Origin: CBDBKL01 sp965206675
GTDB taxonomy: Bacteria > Bdellovibrionota > Bdellovibrionia > Bdellovibrionales > JAKFYE01
Assembly: GCA_965206675.1 (NCBI GenBank)
Contig: CBDBKL010000008.1
Span: 248,001-312,000, forward strand
Reading direction: 5' to 3'
Length of the DNA: 64,000 nt
Part shown: positions 52,720-62,174 of the stretch, in pieces
How the letters are laid out: each line of letters begins with the position of its first letter
Numbering within the stretch: the first letter of the stretch is position 1
The notes under the pieces: generated by a model
Database searches by the model: none
What the model was told of the DNA's origin: nothing
What the model saw: only the letters and a program-made list of their open reading frames with translations
Program-made: the position numbers and the translations under genes

Positions 52720-53586
52720 ATGACCCGAAAAGCTATTTTACCCGTAGCGGGATTAGGAACACGTTTTTTACCCGCCACAAAATCTGTCCCCAAAGAACTC
52801 CTTCCCATTGTTGATAAACCAATTCTCCTCTATATCATTGAAGAAGCCGTTCAGGCCGGGATTGAAGATATTATCCTTATTACGAACGAGACTAAATCTG
52901 CGATAGAAAATTTCTTCAAACCCTCCCCTCTACTTGAAGAGGAATTAGAAAAAAGAGGAAACCTACAGCTTCTCAAAATGGTCAAAGACATACAAAATTT
53001 AGCTCATATTATTACGGTTCCCCAAAACGGAGCCTTGGGCTTAGGCCATGCCGTATGGCAAGGTCGTCAAGCTGTTGGAAAAGAACCTTTTGCTGTTTTA
53101 CTAGGCGATGAGATCATGGCCGGCTCTCCCTCTACAACCCAAACCCTCATCAAAGCCTATGAAGAAACAAAAACATCCACTGTTGCCATCATGCACGTTG
53201 AACTCTCAGATGTTTCCAAATATGGAATAGTAGATGTAGGAGAAAAACATGATAACCTTTTTAAAATCACACATGTGGTGGAAAAACCAGATATGAAATC
53301 TGCTCCAAGCCAGTGGGCTCTTCCGGGCCGTTACGTTTTTCATCCTGAAATATTCAATATATTAGAAAATATTTCTCCAGGAAAGAATGGAGAAATTCAA
53401 CTCACTGATGGTATGAATGAACTTATAAAAAGTAGAGGTCTATTGGGAGCAGAACTGGAAGCCACCCGATATGATGCCGGTGACAAGTTAGGTTTTTTAC
53501 AGGCTAATGTGGAATTCGGAATGAAACACCCTCAAGTGGGTGCATCTTTCCAAAAATATCTAAAAACCCTCTTGGAGACATTATGA
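52720..53586 (+). CDS. galU: UTP-glucose-1-phosphate uridylyltransferase
   Basis: 288 residues. GLGTRFLPATKSVPKELLPI (residues 11-30) is the nucleotidyltransferase signature; further GalU landmarks are YIIEEAVQAGIEDI, PQNGALGLGHAVW, LLGDEI and VVEKPDMKSAPSQWALPGRY. It makes UDP-glucose for surface polysaccharides. Its stop overlaps the next start as ATGA, so it is coupled to the periplasmic-protein gene. Confidence 0.97.
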   Translation: MTRKAILPVAGLGTRFLPATKSVPKELLPIVDKPILLYIIEEAVQAGIEDIILITNETKSAIENFFKPSPLLEEELEKRGNLQLLKMVKDIQNLAHIITVPQNGALGLGHAVWQGRQAVGKEPFAVLLGDEIMAGSPSTTQTLIKAYEETKTSTVAIMHVELSDVSKYGIVDVGEKHDNLFKITHVVEKPDMKSAPSQWALPGRYVFHPEIFNILENISPGKNGEIQLTDGMNELIKSRGLLGAELEATRYDAGDKLGFLQANVEFGMKHPQVGASFQKYLKTLLETL

Positions 53587-54383
53587 GTTTTTTAACTTCA
53601 CTATTATTTATGACCCAAATCGCACTAGGATATATTCCCAGTGCCGATTTCATTATAAAAAAAACAGTAAACAATAATGGAACCGGATTTTACCTCATCT
53701 CTCAAGAAATTGTTTTACAAAGAGGACAAGAATCTCTTTCTGTCCAAGAGGAGTGGCTTATAAAAGACGGTCAAACCATGAGGTTAAAAGTCAAAGCCCC
53801 CGCAATGTATATTATCTATCAAGATCATCAGAAGACCTGGTTTGAAGATGGTAAAGTACAAAGAGCATCTAAGCCTTCAGGTTTTTTTGAATCTTTTTTT
53901 CATACAAGAAGTTCCAAGACATTTTATGAGCTTTTGTTTTCTCATAGAATCATCGCTCCCGATATATATAAATATAGGCCTAAAATTTATAATCTAAAAA
54001 AGACAGAATATCCACCCAACCCCTATGTGAAATTAAAGATGGTCGATGATCAGATTGTTTTCCAATTGGCCGATCCTCGCCAAAACAGTCCCAAAAGACC
54101 ACTTGTTTGGATATCCCAAGAAGATTTTGATCCTTTAAAAATTCGTCCCTCTTCGGGAGTTGAAATCAATGCTGATAACTATCAAACCTTTACGGGAAAT
54201 TTGCGCTTCCCGAGGGTAAGAACATATTTATGGAAAAATGCAAAGGCAACAGCTCGCATTCTTTCTGTTAATAAAGTTTCTAGAAAACGAAGGAAAGATC
54301 TAGATCTGGATTCAGCAAAACAACACCCCACATCTCCCATTGCGAATGCTTTGCTAAAAGAATTTTATTCACAATTTAGGTGA
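53583..54383 (+). CDS. Exported protein, possibly LolA-like
   Basis: 266 residues. An N-terminal hydrophobic stretch (FLTSLLFMTQIALG) suggests export. The body is strand-rich (EEWLIKDGQTMRLKVKAP, KTWFEDGKVQRA, DPLKIRP) in a way that recalls LolA/LolB-like or outer-membrane lipoprotein-sorting folds, but I cannot point to a diagnostic motif. It overlaps galU by four bases and precedes priA by four bases. Function unknown. Confidence 0.65.
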   Translation: MSFLTSLLFMTQIALGYIPSADFIIKKTVNNNGTGFYLISQEIVLQRGQESLSVQEEWLIKDGQTMRLKVKAPAMYIIYQDHQKTWFEDGKVQRASKPSGFFESFFHTRSSKTFYELLFSHRIIAPDIYKYRPKIYNLKKTEYPPNPYVKLKMVDDQIVFQLADPRQNSPKRPLVWISQEDFDPLKIRPSSGVEINADNYQTFTGNLRFPRVRTYLWKNAKATARILSVNKVSRKRRKDLDLDSAKQHPTSPIANALLKEFYSQFR

Positions 54384-54387
54384 TAAC

Positions 54388-56361
54388 ATGGAAAAAATAT
54401 TTGAAGTGGCAGTCAATGCTCCTGTTGGACATCTGCTAAGTTATCAATCCAAAGAGGAATGTCTCCCTGGGCAATCTGTATATGTCCCCTTAAAAAATCG
54501 TAAAGCCAAAGGCGTCGTCTTCAACAGCTCTGCCACAAATCTTCCTGAACAGGCTATAAAAACCATCACTTCCGTAAATACAGAAAGGCCTCAACTCTCT
54601 TCTTCCTATCTTCAGTGGGCAAACTGGCTTAGCGAATACTATGCCTACCCCTTGGGACCCATACTCAATATGGCTTTTCCACCTTTAAAGAAAAGTTCTC
54701 GCAGCCCCAGAAAAAAAGAACCCAAACTTTCAGAGTTAGAAAAGAACGACATAGTATTAACAGAACAGCAAAAGAAAATCGTAAAAGATCTTTCTGTGAG
54801 CAAAGAATTTTCTGTGCATCTTCTCCATGGGGTTACCGGCTCTGGAAAAACAGAAGTTTATCTGGAACTTATAGAAGCAGCTCTGAAAGAAAATAAAAGT
54901 GTATTGGTTCTTGTTCCAGAAATTTCACTGACCCCGCAACTTCTTCTGCGCTTTTCCAAACGCTTTGGAAAAAAAATTGCTGTCTTACATTCCAGTCTAA
55001 CTCCTAGAGAAAAAACAAACCAGTGGTGGTCCGTGCAGAACCAAGAAAAAAGAATACTCATCGGCACACGCTCTGCTTTGTTCTGTCCCATCCCGAATCT
55101 TGATTTAATTATTATAGATGAGGAGCACGAATCATCTTTTAAACAAGAATCGGGATTTAGATATCACGCTAGGGATGCAGCCATTGTTCGTGCGCGTTTT
55201 GAAAATTGCAAGATCCTTTTGGGTTCAGCAACACCCAGTTTGGAGTCTTGGGTGAATGCTCAAGAGGGTAAATATCATTTACATAAAATGGAGAATAGGT
55301 TTTCAACTCATGGACTTCCACAGATTGAAATAATAGATCTTAAAAATAAAACAAATGAAAAAGACATTCCGGATTGGATGTCTGAGGAACTTTTCAAAGC
55401 TCTAGAAGCATGTCAGGAAAGAAAAGAGCAGGCCGCACTCTTTTTAAATCGAAGAGGAGTTGCGCCGACAATCTTGTGTGAAGCCTGTGGGAGCAGAAAA
55501 GAATGTCCGAACTGTTCTATTTCTCTAACACTACATGGCCGACGTCATTTGATATGCCACTATTGCAGTTACCATGAAAATTTAGAGGATAACTGCCCTG
55601 AGTGCGGAACGGCTGAACTCAAACCCTTGGGTTTGGGAACAGAAAAAATGGAAGTGGATTTATCCAACCTGTTTCCGCAAGCCCGTATTTTCAGAGTAGA
55701 CAGAGATGAGGTCACAACACGAGAACATATGGAAGAATTTATTATCAAAATGGAAAGACAGGAAATTGATATCCTGATCGGCACACAAATGATTGCGAAG
55801 GGTTTAGATTTTCCGAACCTCACTTTAGTTGGAATTGTTTTAGCTGATCTGTCGTTTAATCTTCCTGACTTTCGAGCGGCAGAAAAAAGTTTCCAACTGT
55901 TACTACAGATGAGCGGACGCTCTGGGCGCAACCAAAAACCAGGGCGTGTTATTGTTCAAACATACAATCCTCAACATGCTGCTATTCAAAAATTAATATC
56001 GCATGACCTTGTTGGTTTTTTATCTGAAGAACAAAAAAGTCGAGAAGAGTTATCTTTTCCTCCCTTCGGTCGATTAGCTCTTTTAAAAATACAAAGTCAA
56101 CATAGGAGGAGGGCTGAGGAGGCTGCTCAAGCTCTTATTCAAAAAGCCAGAAGGTCATTGGAAGGTTCAAATTTATCCATAAATGTTTTAGGGCCCTGCG
56201 AAGCTCCTATTTTTAAACTCAACGGTAAGTATCGCTTTCACATTTTGATTAAAGGGCCTCGCTCCGTACTTTTAAACACCTTTTGCTCTAAACTTATTGA
56301 AAGTTCTTCAGCTCCTGGAGTAAAAACACTCCTCGACATCGATCCCATCGTCATGACTTGA
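54388..56361 (+). CDS. priA: Primosomal helicase PriA
   Basis: 657 residues. It restarts stalled replication forks. Walker A in HGVTGSGKTEVY near residue 150, DEEH near 247, and two zinc-binding clusters (CEACGSRKECPNC, then CHYCSYHENLEDNCPEC, near residues 370-405) are all present, followed by helicase motifs GTQMIAKGLDFPN and QMSGRSGR. Length is slightly short of E. coli PriA but complete. It follows the exported-protein gene closely. Confidence 0.96.
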   Translation: MEKIFEVAVNAPVGHLLSYQSKEECLPGQSVYVPLKNRKAKGVVFNSSATNLPEQAIKTITSVNTERPQLSSSYLQWANWLSEYYAYPLGPILNMAFPPLKKSSRSPRKKEPKLSELEKNDIVLTEQQKKIVKDLSVSKEFSVHLLHGVTGSGKTEVYLELIEAALKENKSVLVLVPEISLTPQLLLRFSKRFGKKIAVLHSSLTPREKTNQWWSVQNQEKRILIGTRSALFCPIPNLDLIIIDEEHESSFKQESGFRYHARDAAIVRARFENCKILLGSATPSLESWVNAQEGKYHLHKMENRFSTHGLPQIEIIDLKNKTNEKDIPDWMSEELFKALEACQERKEQAALFLNRRGVAPTILCEACGSRKECPNCSISLTLHGRRHLICHYCSYHENLEDNCPECGTAELKPLGLGTEKMEVDLSNLFPQARIFRVDRDEVTTREHMEEFIIKMERQEIDILIGTQMIAKGLDFPNLTLVGIVLADLSFNLPDFRAAEKSFQLLLQMSGRSGRNQKPGRVIVQTYNPQHAAIQKLISHDLVGFLSEEQKSREELSFPPFGRLALLKIQSQHRRRAEEAAQALIQKARRSLEGSNLSINVLGPCEAPIFKLNGKYRFHILIKGPRSVLLNTFCSKLIESSSAPGVKTLLDIDPIVMT

Positions 56362-56382
56362 AACACATAAATTAGAAGTTTA

Positions 56383-57744
56383 TTACCCACGAGAGGTGCG
56401 TGAGGATTTTCCGCACTGTTGATAGGCGTATTCATAGAGTCGTTTCAATTCATCTTTTCTTTTGAAAATCAATTTCGTCATGGCCTTTCTCATTTCTCTT
56501 CGTGCTGAAAGCTGTAAATCACAAGCCGACTTAAAGTGATTTAAAGCCGACTTATATTCACCCAACTCAAACTTGGCCTTAGCAAGCTCCAAGAAACAAT
56601 AATCGTACTTATCATCTGTTCGTACACACTGATGAAAATACTCTACAGCTCTTTGCCAATTTTGATTCTGTACGGAAAGATCTCCGGCTGTTCTTTGTGC
56701 CAATACAGAAGCGGGAAATCTCTTAGCCGTTTGAAAAATTAAATTCGTACCCCTTTTGGTATTATCTTGTTGTATATAAGATAGACCTAAATACACATGA
56801 TTATCTGCAAAGTCAGAGTTTAATTTAATAGCCTCACGACACGTATCTATACCCTTATAAAAAGATCCCCTAGAATAATACTTACAAAAATTATTAAACA
56901 CAAAAGGCTCTCTACCGAACTGCTTCTTCATACTCTCAAGCAGCGTCTCAAGCTCATAAGACTTATTATTCTCATCAGCCACCTTAATAGACTCCACATA
57001 GGCCAACTTCCTTTTAGGCTGAAGAGCTATGGCTTCCTTAAAAGTAGATATGGCACGAGGGGCATCATTGTTTTTTAAGTAAGCACGTGCAAATTCTATG
57101 AAGAGATTATAATTAGCAGGATACTTTTTTACCAAAACCTCCATTGTCTTCACTTGTTTTTTATATTGCCCCGCCTTTTCATAAGCTCTTGCCAACCAAA
57201 GAAGTCGCTCGTAATTTTGTCTATAATTTGCAACTCGTAAATGCTTAATGGCTCTTTCTGTATTCCCTTTATCAAGATACGCCCTACCTATTTTATAATG
57301 AAGACTCGCACTGCGAGGCTGTTTTCTTAACGCTGATAAAAGATTTTGTATGCCCTGTTTGGACCCCGCTTGGGTTTCTACAGTACTCTCTGCATTTTTT
57401 GAAATATCCTTTTGAGTATTGTCTTGAGCCACATTATTTTCTAAGACTTTTGGAACATCCTTTGGCGCATCCTCTTTGCCTGTATTATTTTTTGACTCTT
57501 TTCGAACTCCACTCGCAACCCTATTCTCAACCTTCTTTGATTCACTCCCTTCATCAACCTTTCCATTTTCTTGTTCCGTTTCTAAAAACTCCGTTATCAT
57601 GTCGTCTAAAATGTCATCTTCTCCATAAGAAAAGGATGGGAAATAAAATAAGGGAAGAAAAAAGAAAGTAAAAAAAGTGACTTTCAAAGCCCTTTTATTA
57701 TCAGAGGGTCGGGTTTCTGTTCTTCTTATTCTAAAAATTCTCAC
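56383..57744 (-). CDS. TPR protein, exported or membrane-anchored
   Basis: 453 residues. An N-terminal hydrophobic segment (VTFFTFFFLPLFYFPSFSYG, about residues 23-42) acts as a signal peptide or anchor; a 70-residue charged linker follows, then about nine tetratricopeptide-like repeats (SLHYKIGRAYLDKGNTERAI, ADNHVYLGLSYIQQDNTKRG, CFLELAKAKFELGEYKSALN). It is divergent from the large pilin-like gene, sharing a 51-bp intergenic region. A TadD-like role in pilus assembly is possible because classical Tad clusters encode a TPR lipoprotein, but no lipobox is visible and the genes are 10 kb from the Tad operon. Confidence 0.82.
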   Translation of the reverse strand: MRIFRIRRTETRPSDNKRALKVTFFTFFFLPLFYFPSFSYGEDDILDDMITEFLETEQENGKVDEGSESKKVENRVASGVRKESKNNTGKEDAPKDVPKVLENNVAQDNTQKDISKNAESTVETQAGSKQGIQNLLSALRKQPRSASLHYKIGRAYLDKGNTERAIKHLRVANYRQNYERLLWLARAYEKAGQYKKQVKTMEVLVKKYPANYNLFIEFARAYLKNNDAPRAISTFKEAIALQPKRKLAYVESIKVADENNKSYELETLLESMKKQFGREPFVFNNFCKYYSRGSFYKGIDTCREAIKLNSDFADNHVYLGLSYIQQDNTKRGTNLIFQTAKRFPASVLAQRTAGDLSVQNQNWQRAVEYFHQCVRTDDKYDYCFLELAKAKFELGEYKSALNHFKSACDLQLSARREMRKAMTKLIFKRKDELKRLYEYAYQQCGKSSRTSRG

Positions 57745-57795
57745 ACTTTATAGTATAATATAGGATACTTAAAACGAGGGAACTTTTAGGGTACA

Positions 57796-58623
57796 ATGGA
57801 CAAAAGACATATATCATTAAATACAAGAGGACAGGCCCTCTTAGAATATATCCTTCTACTTCTCATTACTGTAGCTATTGGTCTAGGTCTTCTTATTCAA
57901 TTCAACCAAGCCGTTCGAGAGTATACGGATATGTTAATGGGAGATTATTTAACCTGTTTATTACAAACAGGTTCACTGCCAGGCTCACAAATCTGTCGAT
58001 CAAAATACCGAGAGTTCACACACAAAACAGAAGACTTAAACTTTGAAAGCGGACAACAAAAATCTTCGTCGTACAATAGCAGTCAGGGATCAAATCTAAA
58101 ACAGAGCAATAAAATTCCTGTGTCCAAAAATAACACTGCCCTATCAGAAGGTGCCAACTCTAGAACCGTCCCCATTGCAAGAAATAAAGGTTTACCCGGT
58201 TCCGGTAAATCGGCCTCACAAGGTAACTCTTTTGATACGGACTCCAACAGTCGCCCTAAGAAAGTAGCCCTGAATAAAAAAGACACACCCCCGGATGACC
58301 CCCCACCTTTAATATTTAACACTTCCGGAGCGGGCAGTGATACAGATGGCCCAACATCGGGGCGAATAAGATATATCAGCACAGATGAACAACTACAGAC
58401 AGAAGAAGATAAGCTCAGAGAAAACAAGGTGAAAGCCAGTAAAGAAGATGTAAATCCTGCCAATAAAGATCGAATTGCTGCAGGAAACAACGTACCAGAG
58501 CCCTCAACAGAAGTGGATATTTCCTGGGGGGAATACCTTAAATACCTCTTAATTCTAGGTGTTATTTTGACCGTCATCCTCGTTGTTGGAGGACAGCTTT
58601 ATCAAATTAAAAAAGGCATGTAA
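57796..58623 (+). CDS. Large Flp-like pilin with disordered middle and C-terminal membrane helix
   Basis: 275 residues. NTRGQALLEYILLLLITVAI is a perfect class III pilin signal: cleavage after Gly leaves Gln +1, Glu +5, Tyr +6, as in the Flp pilin at 37202. After the helix come two cysteines (TCLLQ and QICRSK), about 170 residues of Ser/Asn/Pro/Lys-rich, probably disordered sequence, and a second membrane helix (YLKYLLILGVILTVILVVGG). Normal Flp pilins are about 50-60 residues, so this is a distinct type. It is probably processed by the Tad prepilin peptidase; role unknown. Confidence 0.8.
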   Translation: MDKRHISLNTRGQALLEYILLLLITVAIGLGLLIQFNQAVREYTDMLMGDYLTCLLQTGSLPGSQICRSKYREFTHKTEDLNFESGQQKSSSYNSSQGSNLKQSNKIPVSKNNTALSEGANSRTVPIARNKGLPGSGKSASQGNSFDTDSNSRPKKVALNKKDTPPDDPPPLIFNTSGAGSDTDGPTSGRIRYISTDEQLQTEEDKLRENKVKASKEDVNPANKDRIAAGNNVPEPSTEVDISWGEYLKYLLILGVILTVILVVGGQLYQIKKGM

Positions 58624-58962
58624 GAACGCAACAGAAAATCAAAGACGCATCGCGCCCCCTAGAACGCCTTGGGCCATTGCAGTCCCACTCTTTCTTTCAG
58701 GGAATATTATCTTTTCTTCTAAAGCAAAATAAATTTTATATTGTGGATAACAGCTTTTATATTTTTTTCTTTATCTTTAAATCCATTTTTTTGTAAAAAG
58801 AGTTTTCTATAGAGAGCATCTGAGTCACAAACATGTATATAAAAAAAACAATTCTAACGTCCTGTGTACAATAACATAAATTCGATTTCTATTTGGTGCG
58901 AAACAAAAGACTTGAAAGTATATGCTAAGTACGACCTAATAAACTGTAGGGGGAGCAAGCTC
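58624..58962. other. 339-bp intergenic region
   Basis: Gap between the large pilin-like gene and DUF2203. It is AT-rich with homopolymer A/T runs. TTGAAA at 58913 and TAATAA about 19 bp later could be a weak promoter; AGGGGGAG precedes the DUF2203 start. I see no RNA gene. Confidence 0.5.
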
Positions 58963-59385
58963 ATGGGAGAACTTACACCAATTAAAGGTCAACGCACATT
59001 TTCAATCCAAGAAGCACAAGAAACTCTTTCTGTTATTTATCATATCACTCAAAAATATAGCGATGATGTTGAATTCATGACACGCCAATTGGAAAGCTTT
59101 GAAAAACAAAATAAAAAAGCAGCCAATGATTTAGAAAAAAAGATCAATAGAAAAATTGATGAGTGGCAAACTAAAATAGAAAGATTGGGAGCAATACCTC
59201 GAGGCCTATGGTTGGCCGACTTTGATTCTGGTGAGGGATATTTTTGCTGGATGTACCCCGAAAAAACAATCGAACATTGGCATGGTTATGCTGACGGTTT
59301 CAGTCAACGCACCCAATTGACTCAGAAAACGAAATTTCAAGAGTTATTTGTACCCGCCTCAGCAGAAATTGAAGGCGAAGCGTGA
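58963..59385 (+). CDS. DUF2203 family protein
   Basis: 140 residues from ATG 58963, chosen because AGGGGGAG lies upstream and the family begins near here (RTFSIQEAQETLSVI); a frame 33 codons longer lacks a site. After a coiled-coil middle, the conserved DUF2203 core reads GLWLADFDSGEGYFCWMYPE and IEHWHGYADGFSQR. The family has no assigned biochemical role. It precedes nadE by 33 bp. Confidence 0.85.
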   Translation: MGELTPIKGQRTFSIQEAQETLSVIYHITQKYSDDVEFMTRQLESFEKQNKKAANDLEKKINRKIDEWQTKIERLGAIPRGLWLADFDSGEGYFCWMYPEKTIEHWHGYADGFSQRTQLTQKTKFQELFVPASAEIEGEA

Positions 59386-59418
59386 CATTTCCCTATTAAA
59401 TATCTAAATAGTAAGCCT

Positions 59419-61041
59419 ATGCGTATAGGTTTAGCTCAAATTAACTCTCATATTGGTGCCTTTGAAAAAAACAAAGGCAATATATTGAATTATATTAAAG
59501 AGGCAAAAGACAAGTCTTGTGACCTTGTTGCCTTTCCAGAAATGTCGCTTTTGGGATACTGGCCAAATGATTTATTGGAAAGACCTTCAGTGGTCAAAGC
59601 ACAAACCAAAGCCTTAAAGGACTTATCCGCACAACTTCCCAAAGACATTTCTGCTTTAGTGGGTTTTGTTTCTTTCAATCAAACTCAGGGAAAAAAATAT
59701 AAAAACTCTGTAGCCCTTTTACAAAAAGGTAAAAAACCTCAAGTTTTCTCCAAAGAGCTGTTACCAACTTATGACGTCTTTGATGAATTAAGACATATTG
59801 AAAAAGATGATCTTAGAAAAAATATTCTTAAATTTAAAAACAAAAACATACTTATCACTATATGTGAAGACATATGGTCATGGGAAAAGGTCGGAACGGA
59901 TTATGCCGAAAATCCCTTGAAAAAACTTAAAAACAAAAAAATAGATCTTGTTATTAACTTAAGCGCATCGCCCTTTTCAAAAGATAAACACAAAAGACGA
60001 GAGAAAGTTACTCAACACACCAGTAAGTTATTTAACTCCCCCATTGTTTATGTGAACATGGTCGGTGCGCAGGATGAAATCATCTATGACGGTTCAAGCT
60101 TCGTTCTTGATGACAAAGGAAAAAAACAAATTCAATGTTTGCGTTTTAAAGAAGACTTTCAGGTTTATAACTTTAAAGCCCAGGGTAAAAAACAATCTCC
60201 TTTTAAGAAAAAACCCTTCCCTGTAAGCACACAATCTATACGTGAAGCCCTCACTCTTGGGATTAAAGACTTTGTCACAAAAATAGGTTTTACCCATGTC
60301 CATTTAGGATTAAGCGGAGGAGTAGATTCTGCACTGGTTGCCTGTTTAGCTGTGGATGCTCTGGGAGCAAAGGCTGTTAAAGCTGTTGCCCTGCCCGGTC
60401 CCTACTCCAGTCCCCAAAGCCTCAAACTGGCAAAAGCACTTTCCAAAAACTTAGGTATAAAATGCACAACTTACAAAATTACTGATATCTATGAAAAAAC
60501 AAACAAAGATCTAGAGCAGCTCTTTGGCTCTCAACCCTTGGGGCGAGTCAATGAAAACCTACAAGCACGTCTAAGAGCCCTTATTCTTATGGCCATATCT
60601 AATCAAGAAAATAGCCTTCTTCTTGCAACGGGAAATAAATCCGAATTTGCAACTGGATATACCACTCTTTATGGAGATATGTGTGGTGGACTAGCACCTA
60701 TTGGAGATTTATTAAAAAAAGAGGTGTATGGACTCTGTGAAAGGTATAACAAAGAAAAAGAACTCATTCCTTCAGACATTCTTTCCAGACCTCCCTCTGC
60801 AGAATTACAACCCCATCAAAAAGACACCGATTCACTCCCCCCCTATCATGAATTAGATCCTTCAATAGAAAAATTAGTTGTAAAATGTAGCCCAGCTCAT
60901 TCCTCAATTGATAAATGGACACTTAAGGCTATGTACCAATCAGAATTCAAACGTTGGCAAGCCCCCCCCATACTACGTGTTTCTGACAGATCTTTCGGTC
61001 ACGGACGACGTTATCCCATCACTCACCAGATACAATGCTAG
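59419..61041 (+). CDS. nadE: Glutamine-dependent NAD+ synthetase
   Basis: 540 residues. The N-terminal carbon-nitrogen hydrolase domain carries the Glu-Lys-Cys triad (FPEMSLLGY, FSKELLPTYDVFDE, TICEDIWSW). The C-terminal synthetase has the PP-loop LSGGVDSALVA near residue 297, plus ATGNKSEFATGYTTLYGD. It makes NAD+ from deamido-NAD+ with glutamine as nitrogen donor. A family A hairpin repeat begins eight bases after the stop and may double as its transcription end. Confidence 0.97.
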   Translation: MRIGLAQINSHIGAFEKNKGNILNYIKEAKDKSCDLVAFPEMSLLGYWPNDLLERPSVVKAQTKALKDLSAQLPKDISALVGFVSFNQTQGKKYKNSVALLQKGKKPQVFSKELLPTYDVFDELRHIEKDDLRKNILKFKNKNILITICEDIWSWEKVGTDYAENPLKKLKNKKIDLVINLSASPFSKDKHKRREKVTQHTSKLFNSPIVYVNMVGAQDEIIYDGSSFVLDDKGKKQIQCLRFKEDFQVYNFKAQGKKQSPFKKKPFPVSTQSIREALTLGIKDFVTKIGFTHVHLGLSGGVDSALVACLAVDALGAKAVKAVALPGPYSSPQSLKLAKALSKNLGIKCTTYKITDIYEKTNKDLEQLFGSQPLGRVNENLQARLRALILMAISNQENSLLLATGNKSEFATGYTTLYGDMCGGLAPIGDLLKKEVYGLCERYNKEKELIPSDILSRPPSAELQPHQKDTDSLPPYHELDPSIEKLVVKCSPAHSSIDKWTLKAMYQSEFKRWQAPPILRVSDRSFGHGRRYPITHQIQC

Positions 61042-61048
61042 CATCTGC

Positions 61049-61174
61049 GGACTGTCGAAAAGGTATCATCTACTTCGTTGCAATCACTCAAACACTCACT
61101 CCGACGTAGGAAAAACTACGCCTCCGTTCGGTTTGAGCTTGAACGCCTCGTATCTAACACCTTTTCGACAGTCC
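61049..61174. repeat. Family A hairpin repeat, copy 5
   Basis: 126 bp, same orientation as copy 1. The arms are GGACTGTCGAAAAGGT and ACCTTTTCGACAGTCC, with inner arms CTCAAAC and GTTTGAG. Confidence 0.92.
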
Positions 61175-61190
61175 TCCTAATACGAATCAA

Positions 61191-61220
61191 TAAAGTATCA
61201 CCTACTTCTTCGTTGCAATC
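61191..61220. repeat. Family A fragment
   Basis: AAAGTATCACCTACTTCTTC and the following CGTTGCAATCA match one arm region of the family A element; the remainder is lost. Confidence 0.55.
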
Positions 61221-61226
61221 AAAATA

Positions 61227-62174
61227 TCAATCTCTCTTATGATATCTTTCTGAAAAAATATCCCATGAGTCTCTCTCTGCAAAAAGATCAGAACCTTGAA
61301 GACCGGACAAATGAAATTGAGATGGAGGTAATGGATAATTTGCACGTAGATTTAACACTGCATCTTCCTTTACTCGATCAAATACTGTATCAAGATAAAA
61401 CGCTGGATTGTGAGCCAAAATACGTAAGGCCTCAGCCTGAGTAACTTGAGATTCCTGAGAGATTTTATCTAAAAGACCAAGCAACACCTCTCCACAGCAA
61501 TAGGCATCCTCTTGGGCTCTATGAAGTGATCCTTGGATTTCAATTTTAAAACGTTTAACTAATTTCCACAAATTAGTTTTTCCTTGAGGGAAAACTCTTT
61601 TTGAAAGTGCTTTTGTATCTATGATAGCACCATCAGGTCGACTCAAACCATATCTTTCATAATTTATTTTTAAGTATGTGGCTTCAAAAGCCGCATGATG
61701 AGCAACGATCACATCTTCACCCAAAAAGTCAGCTAAAGGTTGTAGCAACTCATCAATAGTAGGAACTCCTTCTGCTTGAACCATCTCATTGGTAATACCC
61801 GTTAACTTTTCCACTTTATGATCTATTCGTATAGAAGGCTTAACCAATGAAATAAACGCTGACTCTGGACGACCATCCACATAACGAATAGCTGCAATTT
61901 CTGTAATTTGATCTTTATCGGTCTCTAAGCCCGTTGTCTCTAAATCAACACTTACAAAAGAAACACCTTCGACACCTTCTGCTGATTGCTTTGATTTTCC
62001 TAAGGCTATATCAGTAACCAGAGGTGATTTTTCAACTTCATTTTCATAATTACGTCTAACACCGTACCCAAGGACAGATTCTTCTTCTCCATAGCAAGAC
62101 ATCCCATAGGCAAAGGAAGGAATGAGAAGAGAAAACGTCCCCATTAAAAATATTTTTGAAACCAACAACTTCAT
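61227..62174 (-). CDS. Exported DnaQ-like (DEDDh) exonuclease 1
   Basis: About 315 residues from ATG 62174. The signal peptide is MKLLVSKIFLMGTFSLLIPS with an FAYG cleavage region, directly followed by MSCYGEE. The DEDDh domain starts near residue 71: Exo I VSVDLETTGL (Asp77, Glu79), Exo II AHHAAFEATYL (Glu164 where Asp is usual and His for Asn), Exo III LHRAQEDAYCC (His218, Asp223). Intracellular DnaQ and epsilon proteins lack a signal peptide, so export is unusual. The Exo II substitution may weaken or alter catalysis. It is a tandem paralogue of the gene at 62430..63857. Confidence 0.85.
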   Translation of the reverse strand: MKLLVSKIFLMGTFSLLIPSFAYGMSCYGEEESVLGYGVRRNYENEVEKSPLVTDIALGKSKQSAEGVEGVSFVSVDLETTGLETDKDQITEIAAIRYVDGRPESAFISLVKPSIRIDHKVEKLTGITNEMVQAEGVPTIDELLQPLADFLGEDVIVAHHAAFEATYLKINYERYGLSRPDGAIIDTKALSKRVFPQGKTNLWKLVKRFKIEIQGSLHRAQEDAYCCGEVLLGLLDKISQESQVTQAEALRILAHNPAFYLDTVFDRVKEDAVLNLRANYPLPPSQFHLSGLQGSDLFAERDSWDIFSERYHKRD

